Shown piece by piece: positions 12,831 through 23,176 of a stretch of 64,000 bases of DNA. The stretch spans positions 1,318,705 to 1,382,704 of the forward strand of contig SPDT01000008.1 in NCBI GenBank assembly GCA_008477525.1. Direction: 5' to 3'. This DNA is from Hypomyces perniciosus (Eukaryota > Ascomycota > Sordariomycetes > Hypocreales > Hypocreaceae). Numbering within the stretch: the first letter of the stretch is position 1; the number at the start of each line of letters is the position of its first letter. The position numbers were made by a program, and so were the translations under genes. The notes beneath the pieces are model-generated. The model did no database searches, had not been told where the DNA came from, and saw only the letters and a list, made by a program, of their open reading frames with translations.

Positions 12831-15029
12831 GAGTATATATAATATATTTACCAGGTTCTTAAAAAGTTATAAAACGCAAAGCTATATACTAATATTAATA
12901 AATGCATCTTCTATACTACTTTAATACCTTTCTTTAAATATATTATTACACTTAATAGAATTAAAATAAAATAATTATATATTTAAACTATTACTAAATA
13001 GCTAATACTTAAAAGCGTCTACAATATCCTTATATTTCTAGGATTTACAGGGTTTTACTATTACTTTATTAAAAATTACAGTAAAATTACAGCACCTTTA
13101 ACAAATCTTACTTATAAGCAGTAAAAAGGTTCTTTACAGCTAAAGTTTAATACTCTTAAAGCTTTTTAACAGCTTAAAGGAAAGTTTTTAAAGAAACCTA
13201 TTTTAATATATTATAACCTAAAAGCGCCAATTTATATAAAGATAGACGCATTAAACTATACAATTAAAGCAATACTAGCTTAATACCAGCAAAATGCCTA
13301 GCACCTTATAGTATATATATTAAAAAAGCTAAATAGTTTTAAATTATATTATTATACCCTTAATATTAAATTTCTTACTATTATAAAAGCTTTCTAAACA
13401 TAAAGACACTATTTAGCTTATATAAATATAGAGATTCAGGTTATAATAAACTATCTTAACTACTATTACTTTATAAATAAATAAAAGCTTTTACGCTAGT
13501 AGGTAAAGGCTTTTAATAAGCTAGCTCTATTTAATTTTCGCATTAAATATAGGCTAAGGAAGTTTAACCCTGCTAATACTTTATTTTAATGCTTTAATTT
13601 TTATAATCTTATTAAAATTAAAGAATTACAGTAAGGCTATATATTAATAATTTTGCAGCGTTTTTATAGTATAGAAGCCGATAGCCTATATAAACTAAAA
13701 GGATCTATAGCAGTGCACTATAATAACCAGGAATATATAAAGTTGCCTATAAATAAAAGCGTTACTTTAGTATTACTTTAAGTTAAAGGACAGGGATTAA
13801 ATACTACTTAGCAGATAACTTACCTGCAAAATATAGTAGCTAGAGTTATAACTGCTAGCTTATTAGTAATAACTAGCTAGTTCGCTACTAAGGCAAAATC
13901 TATATACTAATAGGTTTTTATACTAAGATTTTAATATTACTTTATAATAATCTAACTATTAAATACTAGGGAGTTAATTATACTTTAAAACGCATTATAC
14001 TAACCTATTATTAGTAAAGTATAAAACGAGATATTAAGCATTATATATCTATATATTACATTTACCAGACAATAAAGGCAAGAACCTATTAACCTTATAG
14101 CGAATTTACTTTATTACCAATACTAGAAAGACCCTTTAAAGAAATTTTTATAGATTTTATTATAGATTTACTAGAAATCCTAAACTATAAAGGCAAACAC
14201 CTATATAATACAATTCTTATTATCATTAATTAATATATAAAATATACCCTATATATACCTATAATAGTATATATTATAAGCAGTAAAGTTACTGACCTTT
14301 TTATAAAACATATTTATTTAATTTTTAAAACACTATAAGGAATTATCTTTAATAAAGATTGATTATTTAAATCTAGATTTTAGTAAAGTTTCTATTACCT
14401 ACTTGCTTATAAACAGTAATTTAATACTACTTTTCACTTATAGACTAATAGTTAAACTAAATAGCAAAATTAAGCCTTAAAGTATTATTTATATTCTTTT
14501 TACAGTAAATAATAAAATAATTAGCTGTAAAAATTATCTTTTATTTAATTTATATATAATAATATTAAATATTCTATAACTAGCTATTTACTAGCTTTTT
14601 TACTGCTTAGCTATAAGCCTAATACTTTAGGTTACAATAAACTAACCTACTATAAATATTATACTAATACTATTATAAAGGTAAAAGAGCTTTAAGCTAC
14701 CTGTAAAATAGCTAAATAAACACTATAACAAAGCTAAACAAAATATAAAAAGTAGTATAATACTTACTGACTTAAAAAGAAATTCGCTGTTAGCGATTAG
14801 GTATTACTTTCTATAAAATACCTAAAACTCTAGCAACTTAGCAAAAAATTTACTAAAAAGTATATTAATCCCTACTAGATTAAACACTACATTGGAATAA
14901 GTAGATTAATATACTAAATTTATCTCTTATCTTCTATTAAAATTTATAATATTTTTAATATTATAAATCTTAAACTATATTATAGCCGTAAAAGAAAACC
15001 TTTTAAGCTAATAGATTACCTTTTTAGCG

Positions 15030-15130
15030 CTAAAAAGATATTTAAAATTAAGAAAATTATTAATTATAAATATAAAGGGATATAACATTTATATTTAATT
15101 AAGTAAAAAGATTATTTAAAGACTAATAAT
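15030..15130 (+). pseudogene. Gypsy integrase-linked chromodomain remnant
   Basis: Translation gives KKIFKIKKII followed by YLIK-stop-KDYLKTNNT, which lines up with the usual chromodomain core (YLVKWKGY...NTWEP) with the tryptophan codon turned into a stop. It is the last recognisable part of the Gypsy element before the GC shift. Confidence 0.6.
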
Positions 15131-15152
15131 ACTTAATAAAAGAAAAGTAATT

Positions 15153-15341
15153 TTACTACCTTAAACAATGAGACGGCGACTTTACTACCTATTTTGGTGG
15201 TTTCTACCGTCCAAGGTAGTGGCCGTTTTGCCAGGAATCCAGCGCTGCTTTAAGGCCAGCAATCAGTCCTGTCGGCCCAGTCACCCCCTCCTGTGCCGCC
15301 TTGTACCCAACAGGTACCACATTCACACCCCACTACCTTGG
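15153..15341. promoter_or_regulatory. ACTACCT repeat cluster and 12-bp inverted repeat at the AT/GC boundary
   Basis: ACTACCT occurs at 15155-15161, 15184-15190 and 15332-15338, and its complement AGGTAGT at 15214-15220. The last two lie inside a perfect 12-bp inverted repeat, CCAAGGTAGTGG (15211-15222) and CCACTACCTTGG (15330-15341). A TTAC-N7-A match lies at 15153-15164. Four copies of a 7-mer in under 200 bp are not expected by chance. I infer recombinase-binding or terminal repeats of the DUF3435-bearing element; promoter elements of that gene are the alternative. Confidence 0.5.
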
Positions 15342-15576
15342 CCAACACGAGGATAGAGCTCAAATGTGCGCGCATCTGGAAACCTCTTTTCGCTACCCCC
15401 AGCGACGAGGGGCCACAAACCACCAGAAATGGCGGCATCACGCAGGTTGTACTTAAGGGTCGCTCGCTCCGCCTCGAGCTTGTCCTTCCCTCTGTTCCAA
15501 ATTGTGTTTTCTCCCACTGCCATGCCCACCTACAGAGTGCATCACCCTCTTCCACAAGCACCAGAAGACTTCAACT

Positions 15577-18036
15577 ATGGCGCACCGAAAGCGCCGTTTC
15601 GACAACACGTACGATTCAGATGCATCATATTTGCCTGAAGAGGAAGACGATGACGACGTCTTCAGCCAGAGCCAGGCTAACATCTCGGGCCCGGAAACAG
15701 AGGCAACGGACGTTGAGCACCTATGCTTCAATGGCGGAGACAGTGATATCGACGTCGATGTCGAAGGTCAAGGCCAGCTCTTCGGCGGCAATGTCCATCC
15801 ACCCGCGTATTACCGGCAGGCAATTGAAGAGTTTAACGAGAATGCCTACGAAACACAGGACTACAGTGACGGCAGCCTGCAGCTCCTGGATGCATGTGAA
15901 GAGCAATGGCGCCAGTACGCAGCCTGCTATATAGTTTCCCTTTTCTTTCCTAGTCACTAATACGTGTATCTCTCTGAGCTTCAGGTACTGCGATGTTCTG
16001 AGGCGCGACCCTCAAGAATGCTTCGAGTCCATCTCCAAGTCCAGCTCTCTGACGCTGCTGTACAACTTCTTCAACTGGTTACTGAACCAGAAGGTTGGCA
16101 AAGATGGCAGGAGGAAGCGAGGAACTAAAAAGAGCAGCTCCTTGAGTACATATTGGAAGGTCTTCAGGCTCGTCTTCGAGAGGGCTACAAGGGAAAAACT
16201 CGACCCAAAGATGACTCGGCGTATGCATAAGGTATGACCAGTCCCGACTATCGCTGGGGTGCAAGGCTAACCATGAAGGTGCTCCGAGACCTGGCCAAGA
16301 GACATGGGTTGAGCGACCAGAAGCGAGCGAATCGTTGCATGACGATCGAAGACCTGAAGGAGCAAATCGAGACAACGATTAGCACAACAGAGAAGTCGTT
16401 CAAACTTGGGGAACTCCGAATTCTCGCCGTTCTCTTTCTGCTGCTGCTCGCTCCAGCAGGAGCTCGTCCCACATCCATCCTACGCATCCGATTTGGAGAC
16501 ATCCAACTTTCGTTGGCAAGAGATCCAGAGGGCGGGCCTCATAAAATCTTGATTCGGTTCACCCTGGCCTTCACAAAGACATATCTCGGAGTCAAAGACG
16601 CGTATGGACACCGGGGCATCTATGGTTGACTCAACGGCGCTGATGTTGTATTAGGAAAACTTTCACACTCCCCGAGACTCTGGTTGACCCGTCTCTGCTA
16701 CTCAACCCACATGTCTTCTTATTGGGTGTTTTGTTTCGCCACCGTGCGTTTCAAGCGCCAAGTCTTATCTCGCCCGAACACCTAGCCAACCTTGACATCC
16801 ACCCAGGGGAGTCGGAGCTGCTGTTGCCACTTAGGGATGATTTGAACCGCATATACATATTCCGTCGGGCTGTTCAGACACTTACCGGGTATGAACTATC
16901 CCAGGACCAGCCTATTTCCTACCAGATGATTGCACAGTGGATCAGAAGGATTGGCGAAATTTTGGGGTTGGAGTACCCTACTATTCCCTATAACCTGCGC
17001 TATAACGCAGCCAACGAGTTCGATCGAAGTGGTTTGTCTATCCTTTCCTTTTTGCGAGGTCTTTTTGCTCACTCTGAATCTAGCTGACATCAGCGAGTCG
17101 CTGCGAAATCTCGCGCTAGATCATGCTAACTCGAATCCCTTCCAAAGGCACTATCTAGGACGCGAGGTTTGCGCAGATACATGGGCCATCATCCAACGAC
17201 AAAAACCGCAGCAGGCACTAATTAGGCAGGCTTGCAGCGTCGGCCATTCGAAAAGCAAACGGCGGCCCACGGGCCTTACAGCCGAGCAAGCAGCATCTGT
17301 CAATACTGATCCTCTGATCAAGCGATTAGAGCGAGACCTTCGGGGCTTTCCTCAAGGGTCGGAGAAATACATCAACGCTCGCCGCGAACTGAGAAATCAG
17401 AAGCAGAGGTTGAAGAGGGTACTGATGCAGGAGATTCGAGAGAAATGGACCCCCAAGCAGGCAGTTGAAGACATTGAGCAACAATTGCAAGGGACGAAAT
17501 TCACCAAGCAGGCAGCTGCAAACATAACCTGCAGCCCTCGACGGCCAGCTCAAATACGGCTCGTTGAAGCACTCACAGCCCCACTTGGCGATACACTAGA
17601 AGACCAGTATCGGCGGAGAGACAACGCTATCAACTCCATTGCTGCATACTGCCTGATAGAGGAAGGGAAGACCACCCATCACCTGAAATCTCCATCGACT
17701 AAGTCAAGCAAGCATCCCCCTGTCGACGAGCCTCCACTCAACAGCCCTCTACATCCAGCACTGATGTCTATTTTTGTCAAGACGGAGAAGGAAAGACCAA
17801 GAATGTGCTTCATATGTGTTGGCAAGGCACTCACCTTGGCACCTGATGACGAAGCTGCTGGGGATCTCATCCGCGAGTTCTATACTCCGGGGGACTTGTC
17901 CAAGCACTTCCGACGTAAACACTTATCCAACTTACGGGATGGCGATGAGATCAATTGCCAGGTTTGTGACTTGCGCCTTGACAACAAGGGACACTTTCAG
18001 AACCATGCCCTCCGAGTGCACGGAACCGTGACTTGA
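15577..18036 (+). CDS. DUF3435 tyrosine recombinase, Starship captain-like, with C-terminal C2H2 fingers
   Basis: The five-exon model is 15577-15914, 15985-16231, 16279-16601, 16655-17028 and 17084-18036, giving 744 codons without stops. All introns (47-70 nt) have GT/AG ends. The acidic N-terminus (residues 15-60) is followed by the DUF3435 domain. Tyrosine-recombinase boxes are visible: Arg258 in GARPTSIL, Arg418 in YNLRYNAA, His441 in LDHANSNPF and Tyr451 in RHYLGR as the likely nucleophile. Two C2H2 fingers close the protein (C669, C672, H702, H707 and C719, C722, H735, H740). Captains of Starship giant elements belong to this family and cut and join DNA at element ends. The ATG at 15577 begins a conserved-looking MAHRKRRFD. 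The gene points away from the AT-rich block. Not every DUF3435 gene is an active captain, so mobility is inferred. Confidence 0.88.
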
Positions 18037-19187
18037 GCTACACAATCTTACCACAGAAATATTTGTACCTTCAAATTTATGTGGATCTTCCTCAGCAGAT
18101 GATTGTTCGCTCTCCCAAAAGTCAATCTATCACGCCAATTTTTATTTTATTAGTTTAGACAGAGCCTTATTGCTTTGGAGCCTTGCTACAATTTCTCATT
18201 ATTTGATTTGGCTGCATGTACGGAGCATAGATGAATAGAATCTAGAGTTGGAGCTGGTACTACCTTCGGCCAAGTAAGCAGCTATGTCTCTCGTAGAGAC
18301 TCTGTCCACTAATTTAGATGTCGTATTCCTTGAAAGTCGGAATGTGTTTCCTCTTGTCGGAGATAGCTGCGTTGTGCTGATCAGTGCAATGTAATTCTCA
18401 ATGATACGATAAGCTTCCGCTGTGTGAGGTCGATGTGCCAAAGATACTTCACAGGCTACGCCTCGACCTGATGCACAAGTCTTCTTAGGGAGGGGAATCC
18501 TACGGGTTCATCGGAATAAGTTGCTCCGTTTCCGCTGGCAGAAAGCGCTTGGGCCGCTTGACAGTATGCACAGTTGCTGTTACACTGTATTCTGCCGGCA
18601 GTAAACACTCCCTCTTGTGTATCTAGCTTTTTATTTCTGTCATGGCATTCTGCCAGCTATTTCTTTCTCGGTGAATTGGAACACCCCGGTTGCTCTAGTG
18701 CTGTCAGGACTCTCCCCAACTGGGGAGAGCCATTGATCAACTTAAAGGGAGTTTTAATATGATTCCATGAAGCAGTGGTAAAGAATGAGACCATGAATCA
18801 TGAAGGGGTTGCACACGTTGCTGATGCTGGCACACGCACGACGGCACGTGAACCATTTTTCTGCCGGCAAAACTACAAACAACGCGATGTCCTCCCCGGA
18901 CACACCGCCTTTCTCTACCGGCAGTATTTTCTGCCGTCAGAATTCTGCCGGCAGAATTTCGACCGGCTTGACAAACTATTAGCCTGTCAGGGGTATCTAC
19001 CTGCAATGGGTTAGTTCACGATGAGCCCGTTCATTAAAAATCTGAAACTTCAAATAGGAACTGTCAGCAATGTACAAGTTATTCTGTCTCCGCTCGCTTG
19101 CCCTTGAACTTAATTGCAACACGTATTCCGAAATCGGGTGATGAGCCCACCACGAGCAAGGACTTTACAATGTGCTGAGATTTCTTG
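18037..19187. other. Non-coding stretch after the recombinase gene
   Basis: No convincing gene. Short ORFs here lack domains and overlap on both strands. The notable content is the palindromic CTGCCGGCAG cluster listed separately. Confidence 0.4.
18590..18958. repeat. Cluster of CTGCCGGCAG palindromes
   Basis: Copies or half copies of TTCTGCCGGCAGAA occur at 18590-18600, 18858-18870, 18915-18924, 18929-18940 (one mismatch) and 18941-18958. The last is a perfect 18-bp palindrome, AATTCTGCCGGCAGAATT. A related GCAGTAAAC..CCTCTTGT stretch follows the first copy and recurs near 26830. Such a cluster could be protein-binding sites or the edge of a repeat family. Confidence 0.55.
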
Positions 19188-20997
19188 ACACCTTGTCAGC
19201 ACCTGTCACACAACAACATTCATGAACTGAACCACGCGGTCCGTTGGGGGCAGGAAAACGCGATCTCCTTCGCCCCAGACAAAGCTGAGCTTCTTCACTT
19301 CCATAGGAGGCGTGGACCCAACCCTCATCATGGGGTTTCACTGGAAGGGAAACAGATCAACCCTAGCCCGCACATGAAATAGCTAGGCGTCATCCTCGAC
19401 CCCAGGCTCTCGTTCAATATCCATGTGGAAACTCGAGCGACCAAGGCTTTAAAAACGGCAAACTTCCTCAAATCTCTCAACAAAACCAGGAAGGACTCTC
19501 CCCTAATGCAGTAGCGGCCAAGGCCTGTACATTACCAGTTGCCCTGTACGGTATAGAGGTATAGAGGCTAGGCCTGGAAAGGGAGTCCAGGACCAACCCA
19601 GGCAGACTCGTGAGTACTGGCGTGAATAACCTCGCGATGAAACTGGATAAGGCTTTCAAAACAGCTGCCCGCGCCGCCCTCCCGATCTGGAAGACCACCC
19701 CTATCCCGGCGCTGCACAGAGAATCCGGCATACCACCTGCACTCACGGCACTCGCCCAGGCGAGACTGAGATGCTCTGCCCGGCTTGCAGGTCTGGATCG
19801 TTCCCACCTGCTGGCAGACAGGATTGACAGACCAGCCGTTCAGCTCCCCACAACATGGCTGCAAAGGACAGCTAGACTGGTCGGCCGATCTATCCGGCCC
19901 ACTCTCTTCGCCAAGAAGCCCCGCTTCGTCAAGGCCGGACCAAACTTCGAAGCGCTAGGGAAGGAAATGGCCACGAAGAAACACCTCGAGCTGTTAGACT
20001 CGCTGCCAGCCTCAGCAATCGCAGCTTACTCCGACGACACCCAACTCAACCAGGAATCAGGGTGGGGATTAGCGGTGTACTATAGGGCAAAGGCATACAG
20101 GAACTTTAGACCCCTTGCTAACGCAGAAGTCTATGATGCAGAAGCTACAGGTGCTGCTTGGGCTAGAACGGCAGCCGAACTTACAAGAAACGACTCCCGG
20201 GTCAGTGGTCAAAGGCCTTCTGGGCGAAGCCCCGGCCTCGTCACAAGGGGAATTCATGAGATTCCAAAGCACAGCTGAAGAACCATACCCCTGCAGGGTA
20301 TTCGTCTCCTGGGTTCCTGGTCATAAGGACATACAAGGCAATGAAACGGCGGACGAGCTGGCGAAAGAAGGGGCAGCTCTCGACCCCCCTCCCCAGCGCT
20401 GGAGCACTCTAGCATACATCAAACGATGGAAAAAAGCGGAAAGAGCCACCCTCCAAGAGAAATACTGGGAGGCAAACGCTCCGGAAAGCTACCAAGCGTG
20501 CGGCCTAGGAGCACCTACAAATCCCCCGGAACTAAAACTCCCCCGACCCATTCTACACAGGCTGCTGGCAGAGAGGTCTGGTCATGGAGACTTCCAAAGC
20601 TACCACGACCGGTTTGGCTACGATACACAGTCCCACTGCAGGTGCGGCTCCCCCAGGGAACTGGGCCACTTTGCTGAATGTCGCATGGTGAGGAGCTTCC
20701 TCCCCGAAACGCCTAGAGGCGAGGGACCCGTTATATACCTACTAGGACCCAAGGGAAGCAAGGCTTTTTAGAAACTAGTGGAGGAGGTGAACCCGACGGC
20801 CCCCCTATATAAGACATAGATTGAGAACACACATAAACTTTCCTTTGTCCAGCGAAACGCAGCGAACAGGGTCTAGACCCCTGGCTCCTACCGACCTGTT
20901 GCCCAGACGAGGCTATTATACGTACAGAGTGGTCGTAAATAGTAACAAATAAAATAAAATATAAAATAAAAAAATTAATAAAAAATAAAAGTAAATT
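19188..20997 (+). mobile_element. 5'-truncated Tad1-type LINE: reverse transcriptase end and RNase H
   Basis: The fragment begins inside the reverse transcriptase (FAPDKAELLHF near 19270) and runs through an RNase H domain (AAYSDDTQLN near 20023; VSWVPGHKDIQGNETADELA near 20308) to a zinc-knuckle-like C-terminus (CRCGSPRELGHFAECRMV near 20638). An A/T-rich tail at 20940-20997 looks like a LINE 3' end. An in-frame stop at 19380 and several frameshifts make it inactive. The RNase H motif YSDG is changed to YSDD. GC content is normal, so it is hardly touched by RIP. Confidence 0.85.
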
Positions 20998-21053
20998 AAA
21001 ACAGACGACCTGTTGGAAGTCTTGGGAGACTGTGGAAATATCATTCCAATATA

Positions 21054-22196
21054 TCAGCAAAGTAGCTTTACAGACAGACCCCTAGAATCCAGTTCCTTCT
21101 CTAGATACCGAACTGCTGTCTTTAAGCCAGACACTCCACCTTCACAAGCTCCGCTTTCAAGATGCTGGGCGAGCCCACTCAGTGTTGAGAAATGCTTCCC
21201 TTTGCCCCCCTTTATCTGCTCAGCATCAAAGCCTAGTAGACCTAAGGGACAGTGAAAGATTTTTATCGCGTGAGCGGGAGAGTTCATGTGGTCCTTAAGG
21301 CCTTGAGGGGTGGCAAACACTCGGTGTTGTGGTGGGCAGAGGGGGCAATGTAACGATGTGGTTTCTGTGTAGTTGACAAGAGCAGTATTTATCATGGAGG
21401 GTAGACTAATTTGACTGCTTGAAGGTGTCAATAGGACACCACCCGTCTCTGTGCTTGATGTCCACATTTCGGGACTTGTAAGTTCGCTGACTGGATTAGA
21501 GTCTGACAGCATCTGGCAGGTGCCGTTTGTATTGGTGATAACGCGATCGGGATCATTTTCCGTAATCATATCATTTAATCGTTCTCTATCAATACCGGAA
21601 GAACATCGCCCGCTTTCGAGATGATGGAACATCGCGGAAGGGCATGAGAAGCTAGTAGTGCAGCCATTCGAATCAGCAATGCATCGAATCTTGCTGATAG
21701 GGCGATGAGCCACTGAGTCGAGATGTTGTTGTAAAGCTTTCTCATTCTTGAATTCTCGGTCGCACCTCTTGCAGTATGGAAGTTCCGGTTCTTTAATGAC
21801 TGGCTGATGGATCTTGTACGCCAAATGTTGATCCAAGGCTTTTGAGTTCACAAAGCTTCGATCGCAATCACAGCAGCGGAACTCGACAGCTGGATGCAAC
21901 AATGCACAATGATTCTTCAACACCGCTTTGCTTTTGAAAGACATACAACAGTCACGGCAAGACCAATGGCGGGTGGCCTGTTGATGTTGAGCTAGGCTGG
22001 TCTCGTCTGCGAAATGCCTGCCACATTTCCCACAGCTGTAAGACGAGTGTGATTTCCGTTGGTGTCGATTGAGACGATTCGGCGTTCCGCAACAACTTCC
22101 ACAAAGCTCACATATAAACTTGCCAGCTCCATCCCGCCTATGCTGCGCAACCGCAACGGGATTTTTAAAGTTGCGACCGCAACTGCAGCCTGGCAT
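21054..22196 (-). CDS. Multi-finger C2H2 zinc-finger protein
   Basis: An uninterrupted frame of 380 codons runs from the ATG at 22196. The frame stays open upstream to 22352, but the downstream ATG (MPGCSCG) starts the cysteine-rich part, so I prefer it. Fingers or half-fingers: C29/C32 with H45/H50, C55/C58 with H71/H77, C80/C83 with H96/H101, C109/C111 with H124/H130, C142/C145 with H158/H164, then C-terminal units with CPLC and GLKDHMNSPAH. Spacing is irregular, as in fungal accessory C2H2 proteins, and nucleic-acid binding is likely. The gene lies just right of a LINE tail and left of a LINE insertion. Its target is unknown. Confidence 0.75.
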   Translation of the reverse strand: MPGCSCGRNFKNPVAVAQHRRDGAGKFICELCGSCCGTPNRLNRHQRKSHSSYSCGKCGRHFADETSLAQHQQATRHWSCRDCCMSFKSKAVLKNHCALLHPAVEFRCCDCDRSFVNSKALDQHLAYKIHQPVIKEPELPYCKRCDREFKNEKALQQHLDSVAHRPISKIRCIADSNGCTTSFSCPSAMFHHLESGRCSSGIDRERLNDMITENDPDRVITNTNGTCQMLSDSNPVSELTSPEMWTSSTETGGVLLTPSSSQISLPSMINTALVNYTETTSLHCPLCPPQHRVFATPQGLKDHMNSPAHAIKIFHCPLGLLGFDAEQIKGGKGKHFSTLSGLAQHLESGACEGGVSGLKTAVRYLEKELDSRGLSVKLLC

Positions 22197-22408
22197 ATTG
22201 GCAGGTGGTTGGTTTAGGACCTCTCGTCTGTCTATACAATAAGCTGCAAAGAGGATATAAAAAAGTGAAAGACGAAACATATCTAGCCTTGAATGTGGGG
22301 GATGCCGATTTTTGTAGGTAGTAACGCAGGCTGCTTCTCGAAAGCAAGCCACTATTCCGACGCAACAAAGCTATAACACTAAGCGTCTCCTCAAGACTAA
22401 TAATTAAA

Positions 22409-22422
22409 CTCCAATAGGGCAT
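22409..22422 (+). repeat. Target-site duplication, left copy (CTCCAATAGGGCAT)
   Basis: This 14-bp sequence is repeated exactly at 22742-22755 and brackets a LINE 3' fragment, the signature of target-primed reverse transcription. Confidence 0.85.
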
Positions 22423-22741
22423 TGTTTGTTTGTTTGTTTTATTATTTACGTCCACTAAGTAAACTAGTTACACAAATCCCTTATGGGCAATAGGACGTCA
22501 GGAGCCGGCGGCTTGCGCCGCTGTTCGCTGAGTTTCAATTTACAAAGGAAAAAGGGTCAATCTGGGTGGTGTCAATCTGTTTCCGCCGGGGGAGGGCCAT
22601 AAGGGTCCGCTTCCTCCACTAGTTTCTGGAAGGCCTTGCTTCCTGTAGGTCCGAGTAGGTAAGAGAGGGGGGTCTCTCCTGGGGGGATGTCTGGGAGGAA
22701 AGGCCTGACCATTCTGCATTCCGCGAAGTGGCCTTGTCTCC
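22423..22741 (-). mobile_element. 5'-truncated LINE insertion (about 320 bp) with intact TSD
   Basis: On the minus strand the fragment encodes FAECRMVRPFLPD and LLGPTGSKAFQKLVEEAD, matching the last ORF2 residues of the LINE at 19188-20997. It then has a 3' UTR and a tail of CAAA repeats, seen as TTTG repeats at 22424-22440 on the plus strand. Exact 14-bp duplications flank it. It inserted upstream of the zinc-finger gene. Confidence 0.88.
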
Positions 22742-22755
22742 CTCCAATAGGGCAT
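22742..22755 (+). repeat. Target-site duplication, right copy
   Basis: Exact copy of the 14 bp at 22409-22422. Removing 22423-22755 restores a continuous pre-insertion sequence. Confidence 0.85.
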
Positions 22756-23176
22756 ACGGAGTATACTTAAATCTAGTTGTTGCACTGCCCTCTTGTTCGC
22801 GATGTCCGCGTTCATCGTGACGTTTCATAAGTGGGACATGAGAGCTATAACCCCGCACCTGGGCCGCTCATTACGCATTAACCTTACTACACTTATGATA
22901 TTATGACATCACGAGACACAACCGAACTTAACTTTGGAAGCACTGGATCAGAAGTTTTCAATGGGATGTCACCTCGCAGGCATTTGCTGGACAAGGTGAC
23001 GTTGGAACCTAAATTTGCTGCTTGACAACTCAACAACATCACCATAAACGAACAAAATTGCATGATCACTTCCTACATCGTCAATTGATTCTTTGCGGGC
23101 CCTTAATAGATTGACCCCATTGTGACGCACATGTCGCCTCTACGTATTTGACACCGCCCTAAAGACTCCAAACCAC
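22756..23176. other. Intergenic region before the methyltransferase gene
   Basis: No gene seen. It contains a TACGGAGTA-type motif near 22755 and the presumed promoter of the gene starting at 23177. Confidence 0.35.

Larger units (their letters stand above)
10180..15160 (+). mobile_element. RIP-degraded near-full-length chromodomain Ty3/Gypsy element
   Basis: This is the longest copy of the family. It starts TGTCAGGAGACC and carries, in order, a gag-like region (to about 11690), reverse transcriptase (12439-12830), an RNase H-like stretch (about 13170-13330), integrase core (about 14100-14370) and chromodomain remnant (about 15030-15130). This pol order with the integrase last defines Ty3/Gypsy (Metaviridae-type) elements. 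All frames are broken by stops made by C-to-T changes. No 3' LTR follows: the element stops at the composition boundary near 15160, so its 3' end is missing or was displaced by whatever begins at 15165. Confidence 0.8.

Noticed and set aside
15250..15561. Minus-strand ORFs over the recombinase upstream region
   Set aside because: They overlap the promoter and first exon of the DUF3435 gene, show no domain and look like shadows of a GC-rich stretch.
16602..16654. Stop codon in the recombinase frame near 16627
   Set aside because: It falls inside a 53-nt GT/AG intron; splicing restores the conserved KTFTLPETL reading, so the gene is not broken there.
22424..22440. TTTG microsatellite as an independent repeat
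   Set aside because: It is the CAAA tail of the minus-strand LINE insertion, as shown by the adjacent target-site duplication.
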